The notes: a model not told the origin generated them from the letters alone. Numbered from the stretch's first letter, positions 1 through 8,138 are shown. The stretch: DNA of 64,000 nucleotides from Alkalibacillus haloalkaliphilus (GCF_007991275.1 NZ_BJYA01000003.1:181052-245051), one strand, 5' to 3'. Numbers and translations are program-made.

Positions 1-10
1 AAATATCCAT
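1..10 (-). CDS. 5' end of next gene of the propionate operon (partial)
   Basis: Only the first three codons (Met-Asp-Ile) lie in the window and the rest is beyond the left edge. A start codon is supported by a strong ribosome site, GGAGG, seven bases upstream, just after the stop of the epimerase gene. In related Bacillaceae the gene after methylmalonyl-CoA epimerase is often the beta subunit of propionyl/methylmalonyl-CoA carboxylase, whose product commonly begins Met-Asp-Ile. That identity is inferred from context only. Confidence 0.45.
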
Positions 11-21
11 AGTTAAGCCTC

Positions 22-420
22 CTACTTTTGTTGACATAGTTCAAATAATACACCGTTTGCTGCCTTTGGATGTAAAAATGCGATTTGACTGTCATGTGCT
101 CCAACTTTCGGTTGTTCGTGAATTAACGGTACGCCTTGTTCTTTTAAAGTATTTAATCGTTCATCAATATCATTTACATCTAAAGCTATATGATGAATGC
201 CTTCACCTTTCTTCTCGATATATTTAGCGATCGGTGATTTAGCGTTAAGTGGTTCTAATAGTTCGATAGCACTTTCGCCAATTTTTAGAAAGGCAACTTT
301 AACATGTTCTGACTCAACTTCTTCGACTCCTTTAAACTCAAGCCCTAGTTGGTCTCGGTAAAAAGGTAAAGTCTCATCAATACTTGATACCGCAATTCCG
401 ATATGCGCGATCTTATTCAT
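22..420 (-). CDS. mce: methylmalonyl-CoA epimerase
   Basis: This is a 132-residue protein of the vicinal oxygen chelate (glyoxalase/bleomycin) fold. It interconverts the (S) and (R) forms of methylmalonyl-CoA so that the mutase can make succinyl-CoA. The start [14 protein letters not shown], the middle [14 protein letters not shown] and the end [10 protein letters not shown] fit the epimerase subfamily: the histidine in AHIG, the one in GIHHIA and the glutamate in LFELC are the expected metal ligands. An upstream in-frame GTG (430-432) exists. The ATG at 418-420 is preferred because it gives the usual N-terminus and overlaps the stop of the preceding gene by 8 bases, which suggests translational coupling. 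It is the third gene of the operon after the two mutase subunits, so methylmalonyl-CoA is the likely substrate rather than methylglyoxal. Confidence 0.93.
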   Translation of the reverse strand: MNKIAHIGIAVSSIDETLPFYRDQLGLEFKGVEEVESEHVKVAFLKIGESAIELLEPLNAKSPIAKYIEKKGEGIHHIALDVNDIDERLNTLKEQGVPLIHEQPKVGAHDSQIAFLHPKAANGVLFELCQQK

Positions 421-820
421 GTGAATCACCACTCACACAAGATTTAATAAAATCAACAGTCTCAGTTGTTGGTGTACCTGGTGTGAAGATTTTCTGCAAG
501 CCTTGCTCTAGTAAATAATCAATGTCTTCATCTGGAATAACCCCACCACCAATTACCGGGATATCCTCTGCACCTTTTTCTTTTAACGCTTCTACGACTT
601 TTGGAAACAAAGTTTTATGGCCACCTGAAAGTGATGATAACCCAACGACATCAACATCTTCTTGAATCGCAGCTTGCGCAATTTGTGCTGGTGATTGTCT
701 TAGTCCAGTATAAATAACTTCCATTCCATGATCACGTAAAGCTTGAGCGATGACTAACGCACCACGATCATGACCATCTAAGCCTGGTTTGGCAATTAGT
801 ACTCTTATTTTCCGTTCCAT
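413..820 (-). CDS. methylmalonyl-CoA mutase, separate B12-binding subunit
   Basis: This 135-residue protein consists only of the cobalamin-binding Rossmann domain of a methylmalonyl-CoA mutase. The DxHxxG signature is visible as D15-G-H17-D-R-G20, with His17 the expected lower axial cobalt ligand. It is followed by the SSLSGGH and [10 protein letters not shown] segments that line the nucleotide tail. The domain is normally the C-terminus of a chain of about 700 residues. Here it is a free-standing gene 20 bases after the catalytic subunit, as in archaeal and some Firmicute split mutases. The ribosome site GGGAG lies 9 bases before the ATG. It should pair with the 841-2496 product, because neither alone is a full enzyme. 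Confidence 0.93.
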   Translation of the reverse strand: MERKIRVLIAKPGLDGHDRGALVIAQALRDHGMEVIYTGLRQSPAQIAQAAIQEDVDVVGLSSLSGGHKTLFPKVVEALKEKGAEDIPVIGGGVIPDEDIDYLLEQGLQKIFTPGTPTTETVDFIKSCVSGDSHE

Positions 821-840
821 ACTAATATTCTCCCTTCCTT

Positions 841-2496
841 TTACATTCCTGTATACTCACCGAATTCATCGCGTAGTACGTGACAAATTTCTCCGACTGT
901 AGCGTACGATTTTACACAGTCTAAAATATAAGGCATTAAGTTTTCATCTGTTTGTGCTGCTTGTTTCAATTTATTTAATTGCTCATCCACTTGAGATTGG
1001 TCACGTTGACCTCTTATATTCTGTACTTGATTGACTTGTCTTTGTTCTAATTGTTCATCCACTCTTAATAAATCTTCATGGACTTCTTCTTCAATTTTAA
1101 ATTCATTCATACCGACGATAATTTCTTCTTGTGACTCGATCTTTTTCTGCGTCTCGTAAGCAGTTTGATGGATTTCACGTTGCATATACCCTTCTTCAAC
1201 GGCTTGAACGGCACCACCCATCTCTTCTATCCGATCTAAATACTCCATAACTTCCTTTTCGATCTCATCAGTCATCTGTTCAACGTAATAAGAGCCTGCA
1301 AGTGGGTCTACAGTATCAGCAACGCCGCTTTCATGAGCAATAATTTGTTGTGTACGTAATGCAATACGAGCTGACTCTTCTGTTGGTAAAGCTAACGCTT
1401 CATCTCTTGAGTTCGTATGCAAGCTTTGAGTACCACCTAGTACAGCTGATAATGCTTGGAGTGCCACACGAACAATATTGTTATCTGGCTGTTGCGCTGT
1501 CAGTGTTGAACCACCTGTTTGTGTATGGAAACGTAAACGCCAGCTTTTCTCATTTTGCGCTTGATACTTTTCTTTCATCATTTTTGCCCAAATACGTCTA
1601 GCTGCTCTAAATTTAGCCGCTTCTTCAAAGAAATTGTTATGTGCATTAAAGAAAAAGGCTAATCTAGGTGCAAATTGATCGACTGCTAAACCGCTTTCAA
1701 TTGCAGCGTCAACATAAGCCATGCCATTTGCAAGTGTGAAAGCGACTTCTTGTACGGCAGTAGATCCTGCTTCTCTAATGTGATAGCCAGAAATACTAAT
1801 CGTATTAAACTTCGGCACTTCATTTGCACAATACTCAAATATATTCGTAATTAACCGCATTGACGGCTTAGGTGGATAAATATATGTTCCTCTTGCAATA
1901 TACTCTTTTAAAATATCATTTTGAATCGTACCGGTCACTTTCTCTTTCGGCACACCTTGTTTTTCTGCTACAGCTATGTACATACATAATAATACAGAAG
2001 CAGGTGCATTAATCGTCATTGATGTACTAACTTGATCAAGAGGAATCCCTTCTAAAAGCGTTTCCATATCTTCTAATGAATCAATCGCAACACCAACTTT
2101 ACCAACTTCACCTTCAGACATCGGGTCATCGGAATCATAGCCAATTTGTGTCGGCAAATCAAAAGCAACTGATAAACCAGTTTGACCTTGTTCTAGCAAA
2201 TAACGAAAACGTTTGTTCGTCTCTTCAGCTGAACCGAACCCAGCATATTGTCTCATCGTCCAAAAACGGTTGCGGTACATCGAAGGCTGAATACCTCGAG
2301 TGTATGGATATTGGCCTGGAAAACCAACTTTTTCACTATACTCTCCATCGACTTGATCTTCTTTTGGATAATATAGTGGATCAATTTCTATATCGGATTT
2401 GTTTACAAATTGTTCTTTTCGCTCTGGAAAGCGTTCATTCGTTTTTTCTACTTGTTTCTTCCACTCGTTTAATTGTTCATTAAAGTGTTCTGTCAT
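841..2496 (-). CDS. methylmalonyl-CoA mutase, catalytic (TIM-barrel) subunit
   Basis: The 550-residue product is the substrate-binding (beta/alpha)8 half of a B12-dependent acyl-CoA mutase, converting (R)-methylmalonyl-CoA to succinyl-CoA. Family motifs run in order: [71 protein letters not shown] and [15 protein letters not shown]. Two residues that separate substrate classes can be read. Tyr84 (RQY) and Arg202 (IAR) match methylmalonyl-CoA mutase, whereas isobutyryl-CoA mutase has Phe and Gln there. His239 in GYH is the conserved catalytic histidine. The ATG at 2494-2496 is chosen over an upstream in-frame start because it has a good GGGAGAGG site. There is no B12 domain, which is supplied by the next gene. 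A promoter lies at 2559-2587. No meaB-type G-protein chaperone is seen nearby. Confidence 0.94.
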   Translation of the reverse strand: MTEHFNEQLNEWKKQVEKTNERFPERKEQFVNKSDIEIDPLYYPKEDQVDGEYSEKVGFPGQYPYTRGIQPSMYRNRFWTMRQYAGFGSAEETNKRFRYLLEQGQTGLSVAFDLPTQIGYDSDDPMSEGEVGKVGVAIDSLEDMETLLEGIPLDQVSTSMTINAPASVLLCMYIAVAEKQGVPKEKVTGTIQNDILKEYIARGTYIYPPKPSMRLITNIFEYCANEVPKFNTISISGYHIREAGSTAVQEVAFTLANGMAYVDAAIESGLAVDQFAPRLAFFFNAHNNFFEEAAKFRAARRIWAKMMKEKYQAQNEKSWRLRFHTQTGGSTLTAQQPDNNIVRVALQALSAVLGGTQSLHTNSRDEALALPTEESARIALRTQQIIAHESGVADTVDPLAGSYYVEQMTDEIEKEVMEYLDRIEEMGGAVQAVEEGYMQREIHQTAYETQKKIESQEEIIVGMNEFKIEEEVHEDLLRVDEQLEQRQVNQVQNIRGQRDQSQVDEQLNKLKQAAQTDENLMPYILDCVKSYATVGEICHVLRDEFGEYTGM

Positions 2497-2558
2497 TATG
2501 TAACCTCTCCCTTCTAACTCCATTTTACAGTTGTAAGAAAAATTCGTCATCTACTTTT

Positions 2559-2587
2559 ATTGTAAAGCAAAGTTTAGTCTTGTCCAA
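2559..2587 (-). promoter_or_regulatory. promoter of the methylmalonyl-CoA mutase operon
   Basis: Read on the minus strand, a -35 TTGGAC (2582-2587) and a -10 TACAAT (2559-2564) are separated by exactly 17 bases, a good vegetative sigma-A match. It lies 62 bases upstream of the mutase start. Confidence 0.6.
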
Positions 2588-2608
2588 TGCTTGTTTTTCT
2601 TTTACAAT
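2580..2608 (+). promoter_or_regulatory. promoter of the Prli42-like gene
   Basis: On the plus strand, TTGTCC (2580-2585) and TACAAT (2603-2608) are separated by 17 bases. Its -35 overlaps the -35 of the divergent mutase promoter, so the two are unlikely to be occupied together. Confidence 0.5.
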
Positions 2609-2642
2609 GAGATTAGCGGATTAATTTAAGGGAGGAATCATT

Positions 2643-2783
2643 GTGTCTAACAACAAAAAGCCTCGTGCTCCTTATGCTTCATCTCGTAGAAAGAAAAAGA
2701 CATGGACGACGATCGTAATCTATTTAATGATTATTGCCATGCTGTTAAGCTCTCTAATGATGGGTCTTAGCATGTTTGTATAA
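2643..2783 (+). CDS. prli42: Prli42-like stressosome-associated miniprotein
   Basis: A GTG-started ORF of 46 codons with a perfect GGAGG ribosome site seven bases upstream (2631-2635). The product has a basic N-terminus (arginines and lysines between residues 5 and 19) and one hydrophobic helix, residues 21-45 (YLMIIAMLLSSLMMGLSMF). This matches my recollection of Prli42, the small membrane protein first found in Listeria that tethers the stressosome to the membrane and passes oxidative-stress signals to sigma-B. Listeria Prli42 is about 31 residues, so the N-terminal basic extension is longer here. A promoter precedes it and a strong terminator follows 11 bases after the stop, so it is a single-gene unit. 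The family call rests on the helix pattern and is less certain than the gene call. Confidence 0.7.
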   Translation: MSNNKKPRAPYASSRRKKKTWTTIVIYLMIIAMLLSSLMMGLSMFV

Positions 2784-2794
2784 ACGGAGTTATA

Positions 2795-2830
2795 AAGCAT
2801 AGCCTTATTCAAGGCTATGCTTTTTATTTT
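2795..2830 (+). terminator. terminator of the Prli42-like gene
   Basis: A perfect 12-bp stem (2795-2806 with 2811-2822) closes a four-base ATTC loop and runs into a T-rich tail. Confidence 0.9.
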
Positions 2831-2901
2831 AACTTATAGTTTTATAACGCTGTCAAAAGGGTAGTACTTAAGTTAGTGAATAATACATAAGGAGCTATCA
2901 T

Positions 2902-5900
2902 ATGAAATTCTTACTTAAACGCTATAAGATGGTTTTTTTACTTTTTACCTTACTCCTAATCATAGGTGGCTACACCTTCTATGACTTACCACAACGTGAT
3001 TTCCCTGAAACACCGATGAATCAGGCGACTATTACGACGCCTTATCCTGGAGCTTCACCTGAGGATGTAGAACGAGAAGTCACATCAACAATTGAAAATG
3101 AGATTCACCAAATTAACGGCATAGAATCTTACCAATCCACGTCATCACGTGGTGTATCAAACATTATACTTTCGCTTGATGATCGTGAAAACCACCAAGA
3201 AATAATGACAGAAGTTAATCAAACCATTAATCAATTAAAATCGAACTTACCCGATGAAGCGTTAGATGCGAATGTGTCTTTATCAGAAGTGACAACACCG
3301 AGTCAGTCCTACTTTTTAACAGCTGATCATCCCGATGATTTAGAACAGCTCCACGAGTTAAAAGATGCGTGGACTAACCAAATTGAACAAATAAATGGTG
3401 TATCACATGTTGAGTTTAATGGTTTAGAAGAACAAGAGATTATTATTAACTTTGATTCTGAGACGATTCAAGACTATCAAATTCAATTCGCTGACATTCT
3501 TACAGCTTTAGAAGATGAATGGAATCCTAACCCTTTAGGAGAGCAAACGACTGATGACGGTTACCGAACGTTAACCATTAATCATATTAATGATATAAAT
3601 GAAATTGAAGATACGAGAATTCCAACTGGTGATCAAGGCTCTATTAATTTAAATGAACTGGCTGAGATTACCGTTACTTCAACTCAACAACCGGATCTAA
3701 TTACATATGATGGGGACTCAGTAATCAACATAACGGTATTTCTTCAAAGTGGAGAAGATATTCCAAGTAATAGTCAACTAGTTGATGAAGAAGTTCAATC
3801 ATTAATGACACAATTACCAGAAGTCATTAACCTTCACCATTACTTTGCTCAAGATGAATTTATTGCTAATGTATTTGATGATTTATTTCTTTCATTAGCC
3901 ATTGCTGTCTTAGCTGTCATTTTAGTAACGACATTAGGGTTAACTTTTATGGGCTCAATTGTTGTAGCTATAGCAATCCCAACTTCCCTTATTTTAGGTT
4001 TAATTCCTTTGCCATTACTAGGAACTGACTTGAACCAGATTTCAGTGATCGGTGCAATTATCGCATTAGGTATTTTAGTTGATGACTCGATTGTACTTAA
4101 TGACAATATTGAAAGACGTTACCGTTTGGGTGATCAAGCACTTTCTGGAACGGTTAAAGGAATTAAAGAAGTGAGAAACTCTATTATCACTTCAACTTTA
4201 GCGATTGTCTTTACTTTTTCACCTTTAATCTTTTTGTCAGGTGCAAACGGAGCTTTTATAAGAGCACTACCGAGTGTTTTAATTTCAACATTAATAGCTT
4301 CAACGATTGTTGCACTAATTCTAGTTCCAGCAATTCGTTATTTTCATTATCAGAAATCGAGTAAGAAAATTAAAGCAAACCCTGGTATACTTGGCAAATG
4401 GCTAAGTAAAGGGGCAAGGTTTTACGCTAACCGTATTATTCGGAAGCTCATTCGAGTGCCTAAGCGTACTGTTGCCATTGGATTATTGATGACAACGAGT
4501 TTATTTCTGCTTATTTTATGGACACCTTTTGAGTTTTTCCCTTCTGCTGATCGGGAAGAGGTTACAATTGATGTCACACTGCCAAATGGCCTTACAAAAG
4601 CCGATACGTTAACGACTTTACAATCAATTGAAGAAGACTTGTTAAACGACCAAGAAGATGAAATTAAAGATATTAGTTTATTTACAAGCGGAAGTGCTCC
4701 AGCGTTATTCGGTCAACCACAAAGTAATACTGGAGAACATACGGGTCGGATGTATGTAAGAATTAATCAAGATGAAACGAATGCTGGATCATTTATAGAT
4801 CAGTGGGAGAATCAACTAAGAGATGATTATGAAGAAGCTGAAATCTTTTTAGAAACGATCCAACAAGGACCGCCAACTGGTGCACCGTTAACGGTGACTG
4901 TATCTGGAGAAGAACTATCTAATATGTTAGACATCCGTGATGAAGTGATCGAACTATTAGATGATGCAGGTACTGAACTTGTTGTTGATAACGTTGGTGA
5001 TTTAACACCTAACCTAACTTACGAACCAAATCGTGAAGAAATGGAAAACTATAACGTGACCGTTCAAACGATTAGTGAACAAATTAATTTACGTACGACA
5101 GGGATTCCCTTTGCACAAATTAATTCTGGACTCGATCAATATAACGTTCAACTTTATCTTGATCGATTAGAAGAATATGAAAGCTTAAACCTTGAAGAGA
5201 TCGTCATACCTGTTGATTCTCAAGAAGGTCCGCCAGTTGCTAGTTTAGATGAGTTTGTTGATGTAGAAGAAAATGAGGTCATTCCGAGGATCCACCATGA
5301 AGATGGTGAGAGAACTGTTACGATTAGAGCTTATGCTGATCAAACTGATGAAATTGAAGATACAATCACACCATACATTGAGGATTTTAACGATACTCAT
5401 AATCAGTACGCTCTAACGGTTGGAGCTGAAACAGACAATCAAGATACGTTCTTCGCAGAAATTACCGTCATCTTTTCTGTCGTCGTATTGCTCGTTTATT
5501 TATTAATTGCATTTCAGTTCAACTCACTAACAATGCCATTTCTTATTTTAATATCTGTCTATTTAGCGATTGCAGGAGCTATATTAGGGCTATTCGTCAC
5601 TCAAACGCCAATTAGCTTCTTAGCTATTACCGGGATGGTCTCACTAACAGGTATAGTGGTAAGGAATTCATTAGTATTAGTGGATTTCATTGAACAATCA
5701 ATCAAATCAAATTCCACTATTAATGAAGCCATTGTTAAGTCATCTGAAGCTCGATTTAGACCAATAGTGTTAACAACAATCACATCGATTATCGCACTAA
5801 CACCTGTTGCCATAAGTGGTGATGTATTATTCCAACCACTCGCAATCACGATCATTTCCGGGATTGCTTTCTCAACTGTATTAACACTATTACTTGTGCC

Positions 5901-5931
5901 TGTACTCTACATGTTATTTAAAAGAGCATAA
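2902..5931 (+). CDS. RND-family efflux permease (AcrB/SwrC type)
   Basis: The 1009-residue protein has the full two-fold RND architecture. A first transmembrane helix (about residues 8-27) is followed by a large extracytoplasmic loop, a block of membrane helices (about 325-475), a second first-helix (about 523-543), a second large loop and a final helix block (about 855-1005). Signatures include PYPGASPEDVEREV in the first porter domain, IIALGILVDDSIVLNDNIER with the paired aspartates of the proton relay, and LTGIVVRNSLVLVDFIEQ in the matching second-half helix. The family moves hydrophobic drugs, lipids or surfactin-like compounds out of the cell by proton antiport. Bacillus SwrC is the best-known Gram-positive relative, but this protein looks like a separate subfamily. 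No HlyD-type adaptor lies beside it, so it is a stand-alone gene with an AAGGAG site. The substrate cannot be told. Confidence 0.9.
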   Translation: MKFLLKRYKMVFLLFTLLLIIGGYTFYDLPQRDFPETPMNQATITTPYPGASPEDVEREVTSTIENEIHQINGIESYQSTSSRGVSNIILSLDDRENHQEIMTEVNQTINQLKSNLPDEALDANVSLSEVTTPSQSYFLTADHPDDLEQLHELKDAWTNQIEQINGVSHVEFNGLEEQEIIINFDSETIQDYQIQFADILTALEDEWNPNPLGEQTTDDGYRTLTINHINDINEIEDTRIPTGDQGSINLNELAEITVTSTQQPDLITYDGDSVINITVFLQSGEDIPSNSQLVDEEVQSLMTQLPEVINLHHYFAQDEFIANVFDDLFLSLAIAVLAVILVTTLGLTFMGSIVVAIAIPTSLILGLIPLPLLGTDLNQISVIGAIIALGILVDDSIVLNDNIERRYRLGDQALSGTVKGIKEVRNSIITSTLAIVFTFSPLIFLSGANGAFIRALPSVLISTLIASTIVALILVPAIRYFHYQKSSKKIKANPGILGKWLSKGARFYANRIIRKLIRVPKRTVAIGLLMTTSLFLLILWTPFEFFPSADREEVTIDVTLPNGLTKADTLTTLQSIEEDLLNDQEDEIKDISLFTSGSAPALFGQPQSNTGEHTGRMYVRINQDETNAGSFIDQWENQLRDDYEEAEIFLETIQQGPPTGAPLTVTVSGEELSNMLDIRDEVIELLDDAGTELVVDNVGDLTPNLTYEPNREEMENYNVTVQTISEQINLRTTGIPFAQINSGLDQYNVQLYLDRLEEYESLNLEEIVIPVDSQEGPPVASLDEFVDVEENEVIPRIHHEDGERTVTIRAYADQTDEIEDTITPYIEDFNDTHNQYALTVGAETDNQDTFFAEITVIFSVVVLLVYLLIAFQFNSLTMPFLILISVYLAIAGAILGLFVTQTPISFLAITGMVSLTGIVVRNSLVLVDFIEQSIKSNSTINEAIVKSSEARFRPIVLTTITSIIALTPVAISGDVLFQPLAITIISGIAFSTVLTLLLVPVLYMLFKRA

Positions 5932-5955
5932 ATGACTTTTGAGTGTAACTTCAAT

Positions 5956-5990
5956 AAGGGGCTTAGAATTTTTTCTGAGTCCCTTTATTA
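5956..5990 (+). terminator. terminator-like hairpin after the RND gene
   Basis: The arms 5956-5967 and 5974-5985 can pair over 12 bases if G-U pairs are allowed. The following T run is short, so termination may be weak. Confidence 0.55.
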
Positions 5991-6041
5991 CACCAATTTC
6001 TTCTTCAATTAACGCCTCTGTCAATTGAATATGTGGAATTC

Positions 6042-6488
6042 CTACTCTTCGTAGACCTTAACAAATACAGAACCGTGCAGAGTATCACCAACATAAGCAT
6101 CTAATTTCCACATACCACTTTTGGGTAGAGACATGTTTGAAGGCATATGTTTATCAGCACCATTATTTGCGCTACCTAATGTCTGCCCATCTATTAATGT
6201 TATGGTATTATCATTCAATTCATGAGTAGCATTAACTGTTACTTCTCTAGCATCAAATTCATCATCTTCTCCCCAAAAATGCCACATATATTTATTTGCC
6301 TCACCAGCATAAAACCTTGTAACATCATCATCGTAAATAAAACCTAATCTGTCCTCTATGCCTAGCATAGTATATCCATTCGATTCAAACATTTCACTTT
6401 CTTCCCAATTCTCTTCTTGAGTACATCCAGCGATAAAGAGAGAAAAAAGCATCAACAAAGAAACTAATAAAAGATAGTATTTTTTCAT
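6042..6488 (-). CDS. secreted lipoprotein of unknown function (DUF4871-like)
   Basis: The 148-residue product starts with a lipoprotein signal: a lysine pair, a hydrophobic stretch (residues 4-20) and the lipobox LFIAGC with Cys22 as the lipidation site. The mature part is acidic and tryptophan-containing and would lie outside the membrane. The overall pattern (small lipoprotein, beta-rich end with SLPKSGMWKLDAYVGD) resembles the DUF4871 proteins of Bacillus, but this is from memory and the role of that family is unknown. It has its own ribosome site (GGAGG) and is followed on the right by two copies of the hairpin repeat, which separate it from the YdcF gene. Confidence 0.7.
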   Translation of the reverse strand: MKKYYLLLVSLLMLFSLFIAGCTQEENWEESEMFESNGYTMLGIEDRLGFIYDDDVTRFYAGEANKYMWHFWGEDDEFDAREVTVNATHELNDNTITLIDGQTLGSANNGADKHMPSNMSLPKSGMWKLDAYVGDTLHGSVFVKVYEE

Positions 6489-6513
6489 ATATAACCTCCA
6501 TTCTAATAATCAC

Positions 6514-6550
6514 CTTATTCAACTCTTCTACTTCGTTAGTAGATCAACAC
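6514..6550. repeat. hairpin repeat, copy A
   Basis: This is a degenerate copy of the accessory-region repeat. The left arm CTTATTCAACT is intact, the core has CGTTAGT, and the right arm is eroded. It lies between the lipoprotein and YdcF genes, 10 bases before copy B. Confidence 0.5.
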
Positions 6551-6560
6551 AATCTAAATT

Positions 6561-6594
6561 CTTATTAAACTCTTGCCCCCGATAGTTTAATAAG
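6561..6594. repeat. hairpin repeat, copy B (perfect)
   Basis: This is the best copy. An 11-bp left arm CTTATTAAACT (6561-6571) and an exactly complementary right arm AGTTTAATAAG (6584-6594) flank the 12-base loop CTTGCCCCCGAT. There is no T run on either side, so it is not an ordinary terminator. Its right end overlaps nothing and stops one base before the YdcF stop codon. Confidence 0.75.
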
Positions 6595-6595
6595 A

Positions 6596-7153
6596 TTATT
6601 TATTTACCCAATTAGGAATGAATTCTCCAAAATAATTACCGATTTTCTGAACTTCAGTCATTATACGACTTATTCCAGTTTCAGAAAGAAACCAGTTATC
6701 TTTAGTTATCCCGTGCCTATCAACAACAGGAGAGACAAGAAACTCTACCTCTTTCGGAAATTCGTGTTGATAACATAATAATGCACGCCGAGAATGCCCT
6801 GCCTTACAAACTATTATAACTTTATTGTAAGATATACCTTTTCCTTTTAAAACCTCCAAAGAAAAACGAGCATTTTCCAAAGTGTGCTGTGCTTTATCTT
6901 CCTTTAAAATCACGTCCTCTGGTACTCCGTTTTCTATCGCAAGATTACTTAGGTATTCCCATTCAGTAGTTCTAACGTGTGGTTTATATCCACCAGATGG
7001 AAGGATGTACGGTGCTAATCCTTGTTTATACAAAGCAGCTGCTTTTTCCATTAGTGGAGGATGATTTGCCCCAGGAACTAAAATAACATCTGCTGGAGAA
7101 ATTTCTGTTTCTACGAAAATAAAGTCGGTAATACAATCAAACGGAAAAGTCAT
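6596..7153 (-). CDS. YdcF/DUF218-family protein
   Basis: The 185-residue product belongs to the DUF218 (YdcF/SanA/ElyC) superfamily. The family pattern is clear: ADVILVPGANHPP for the first strand and loop, then the ILPSGGY segment, the acidic TEWEYLSNLAIENGVPEDVI helix, TLENARFSLEVL, and KVIIVCKAGHSRRALLCY near the end. E. coli YdcF binds S-adenosylmethionine and SanA/ElyC act on the envelope. No N-terminal membrane segment is present here, so a soluble YdcF-like protein is more likely. The function is unknown. It is a lone gene with an AAGGGGG site, bounded by hairpin repeats on both sides. Confidence 0.85.
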   Translation of the reverse strand: MTFPFDCITDFIFVETEISPADVILVPGANHPPLMEKAAALYKQGLAPYILPSGGYKPHVRTTEWEYLSNLAIENGVPEDVILKEDKAQHTLENARFSLEVLKGKGISYNKVIIVCKAGHSRRALLCYQHEFPKEVEFLVSPVVDRHGITKDNWFLSETGISRIMTEVQKIGNYFGEFIPNWVNK

Positions 7154-7195
7154 TAGTAATTCCCCCTTTATATAAGCTCCGATATATTAAGGTTT

Positions 7196-7233
7196 CCTTG
7201 TTGGACATTCCTGCTCACGTTAGCTCAAGAGAT
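7196..7233. repeat. hairpin repeat, copy C
   Basis: A diverged copy upstream of the YdcF gene. It keeps the core CTGCTCACGTTAGCTCAA, which recurs in copies G and I, while the outer arms have drifted. Confidence 0.45.
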
Positions 7234-7274
7234 CTTCTAAACCAATGTTAACATAATATTCCAATAATTATATC

Positions 7275-7306
7275 AATAAAAAAGACGACCAACTTTCTTG
7301 ATCGCC
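7275..7306 (-). terminator. terminator of the two small membrane-protein genes
   Basis: Read on the minus strand, a 9-bp stem (7298-7306 with 7284-7292, G-U pairs allowed) closes a GAAAG loop and is followed by six T residues. It lies 40 bases after the stop of the 7346-7504 gene. Confidence 0.8.
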
Positions 7307-7339
7307 TTGTTAAACTCTTGCCCCCGTTTGTAGAATAAG
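7306..7339. repeat. hairpin repeat, copy D
   Basis: It shares the left arm and the CTCTTGCCCCCG loop of copy B almost exactly. The right arm TGTAGAATAAG is partly mismatched. It abuts the terminator stem at 7306. Confidence 0.6.
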
Positions 7340-7345
7340 AAACTC

Positions 7346-7504
7346 TTATTCATGGGTCTTAATCTCTTCTTTATGCTTAAAAAGGAAGTATATAGACAGA
7401 CAAGATAAAATCAAAAAAGATAGTATAGAAATGAAACTATCAGCAATAAAACTAAGCATTACTGCAACAAAGATAATGAAGATACTCAGAATGATTCTAA
7501 TCAC
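7346..7504 (-). CDS. small membrane protein, 52 residues
   Basis: A GTG-started ORF of 52 codons with a good ribosome site (AAAGGGG, seven bases upstream). The product is almost entirely hydrophobic from residue 3 to 42, enough for two short membrane helices, and ends in a charged cytoplasmic tail (KHKEEIKTHE). It shares direction with the 61-residue membrane protein 105 bases upstream, and a strong terminator follows, so the two probably form one transcript. I do not recognise the family. Small two-helix membrane proteins of this sort are common in Bacillaceae and mostly unstudied. Confidence 0.6.
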   Translation of the reverse strand: MIRIILSIFIIFVAVMLSFIADSFISILSFLILSCLSIYFLFKHKEEIKTHE

Positions 7505-7609
7505 TTTATTGCCCCTTTCCCGTTAAAGTAAGATATAAACTGCCGCATTTTCTTGGAATATTCTGCTTCCTTAGCTCAAGATTCATCGCACATAGAACAA
7601 TCGTACCCT

Positions 7610-7795
7610 TTAAACCATATTGTAATAATCGAGAGACACCCATATCAAAAATGTAAATATGACAAGAATTGAAGTCAATAAAATCCACGAATAAGGTTTT
7701 TTTGGTTTCCGTAAGATGTCATACATTAAGTAAGATAAAAAACAAAATAGCAAAATCATAAATAATACTGTAAGCAAAGGTATTAGCAAATACAT
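7610..7795 (-). CDS. small two-helix membrane protein, 61 residues
   Basis: The product has hydrophobic helices at about residues 2-26 and 36-54, joined by a basic loop (RKPKKPY). A GAGGTG ribosome site lies eight bases before the ATG. Two overlapping minus-strand ORFs cover this stretch. This one is preferred because it has the better ribosome site and a coherent membrane-protein composition. It is unrecognised. It is likely cotranscribed with the 7346-7504 gene, which ends at the terminator near 7275-7306. Confidence 0.6.
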   Translation of the reverse strand: MYLLIPLLTVLFMILLFCFLSYLMYDILRKPKKPYSWILLTSILVIFTFLIWVSLDYYNMV

Positions 7796-7853
7796 TCTAT
7801 ATACACCTCATTATACCGTTAAATAGCCCAATTCTAGAACATAGTTAATCATT

Positions 7854-7890
7854 GCTCTTGGCACTATCATGCTTCGTTAGTTGAAGAGCG
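7854..7890. repeat. hairpin repeat, copy E
   Basis: The outer arms GCTCTT and AAGAGC are complementary, and the core CTTCGTTAGTTGAA matches the repeat consensus. The spacer is diverged. Confidence 0.5.
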
Positions 7891-7901
7891 ATCATCCTTT
7901 C

Positions 7902-7934
7902 TGAACAATCGCCCTCCGTTAGCTCAATAATTGA
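7902..7934. repeat. hairpin repeat, copy F
   Basis: It contains GAACAATCGCCCTCCGTTAGCTCAA, the same block as copy H with one variation. It follows copy E by 12 bases. The pair E/F is mirrored by the pair G/H, suggesting the unit sometimes occurs as a dimer. Confidence 0.5.
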
Positions 7935-7973
7935 AATATTAACTATATTAGTTGAGTCTCTTTTTTAAACTTT

Positions 7974-8138
7974 TTACTCCAGCTTATAGTCTGCACCATC
8001 AATCATTATAGACATTAAGCTTTTAAACAATCTTTGTTGAGACAGATTTCCCCAGTCCTCTTCGTACTCAGCCATCAGCCACATTACTTCATCAAGAAAG
8101 ACATGCTTTATCGCCTTTTCTTGATTACATATGAACAA
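7974..8138 (-). pseudogene. gene remnant (C-terminal fragment)
   Basis: An open stretch of 54 codons on the minus strand with protein-like content (VMWLMAEYEEDWGNLSQQRL, then a terminal SIMIDGADYKLE) but no convincing start: an in-frame stop lies just upstream and the only candidate is a TTG without a ribosome site. It most likely represents the end of a gene whose front was lost. I cannot name the family. It sits in the 522-base gap between the small membrane protein and the GNAT remnant, flanked by hairpin repeats. Confidence 0.4.

Noticed and set aside
1350..2483. Plus-strand open frames within the mutase gene
   Set aside because: They overlap a clearly conserved gene on the minus strand and have no ribosome sites.
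7506..7688. Open frame overlapping the 7610-7795 gene
   Set aside because: It has a weaker start and an unlikely composition compared with the overlapping membrane protein.
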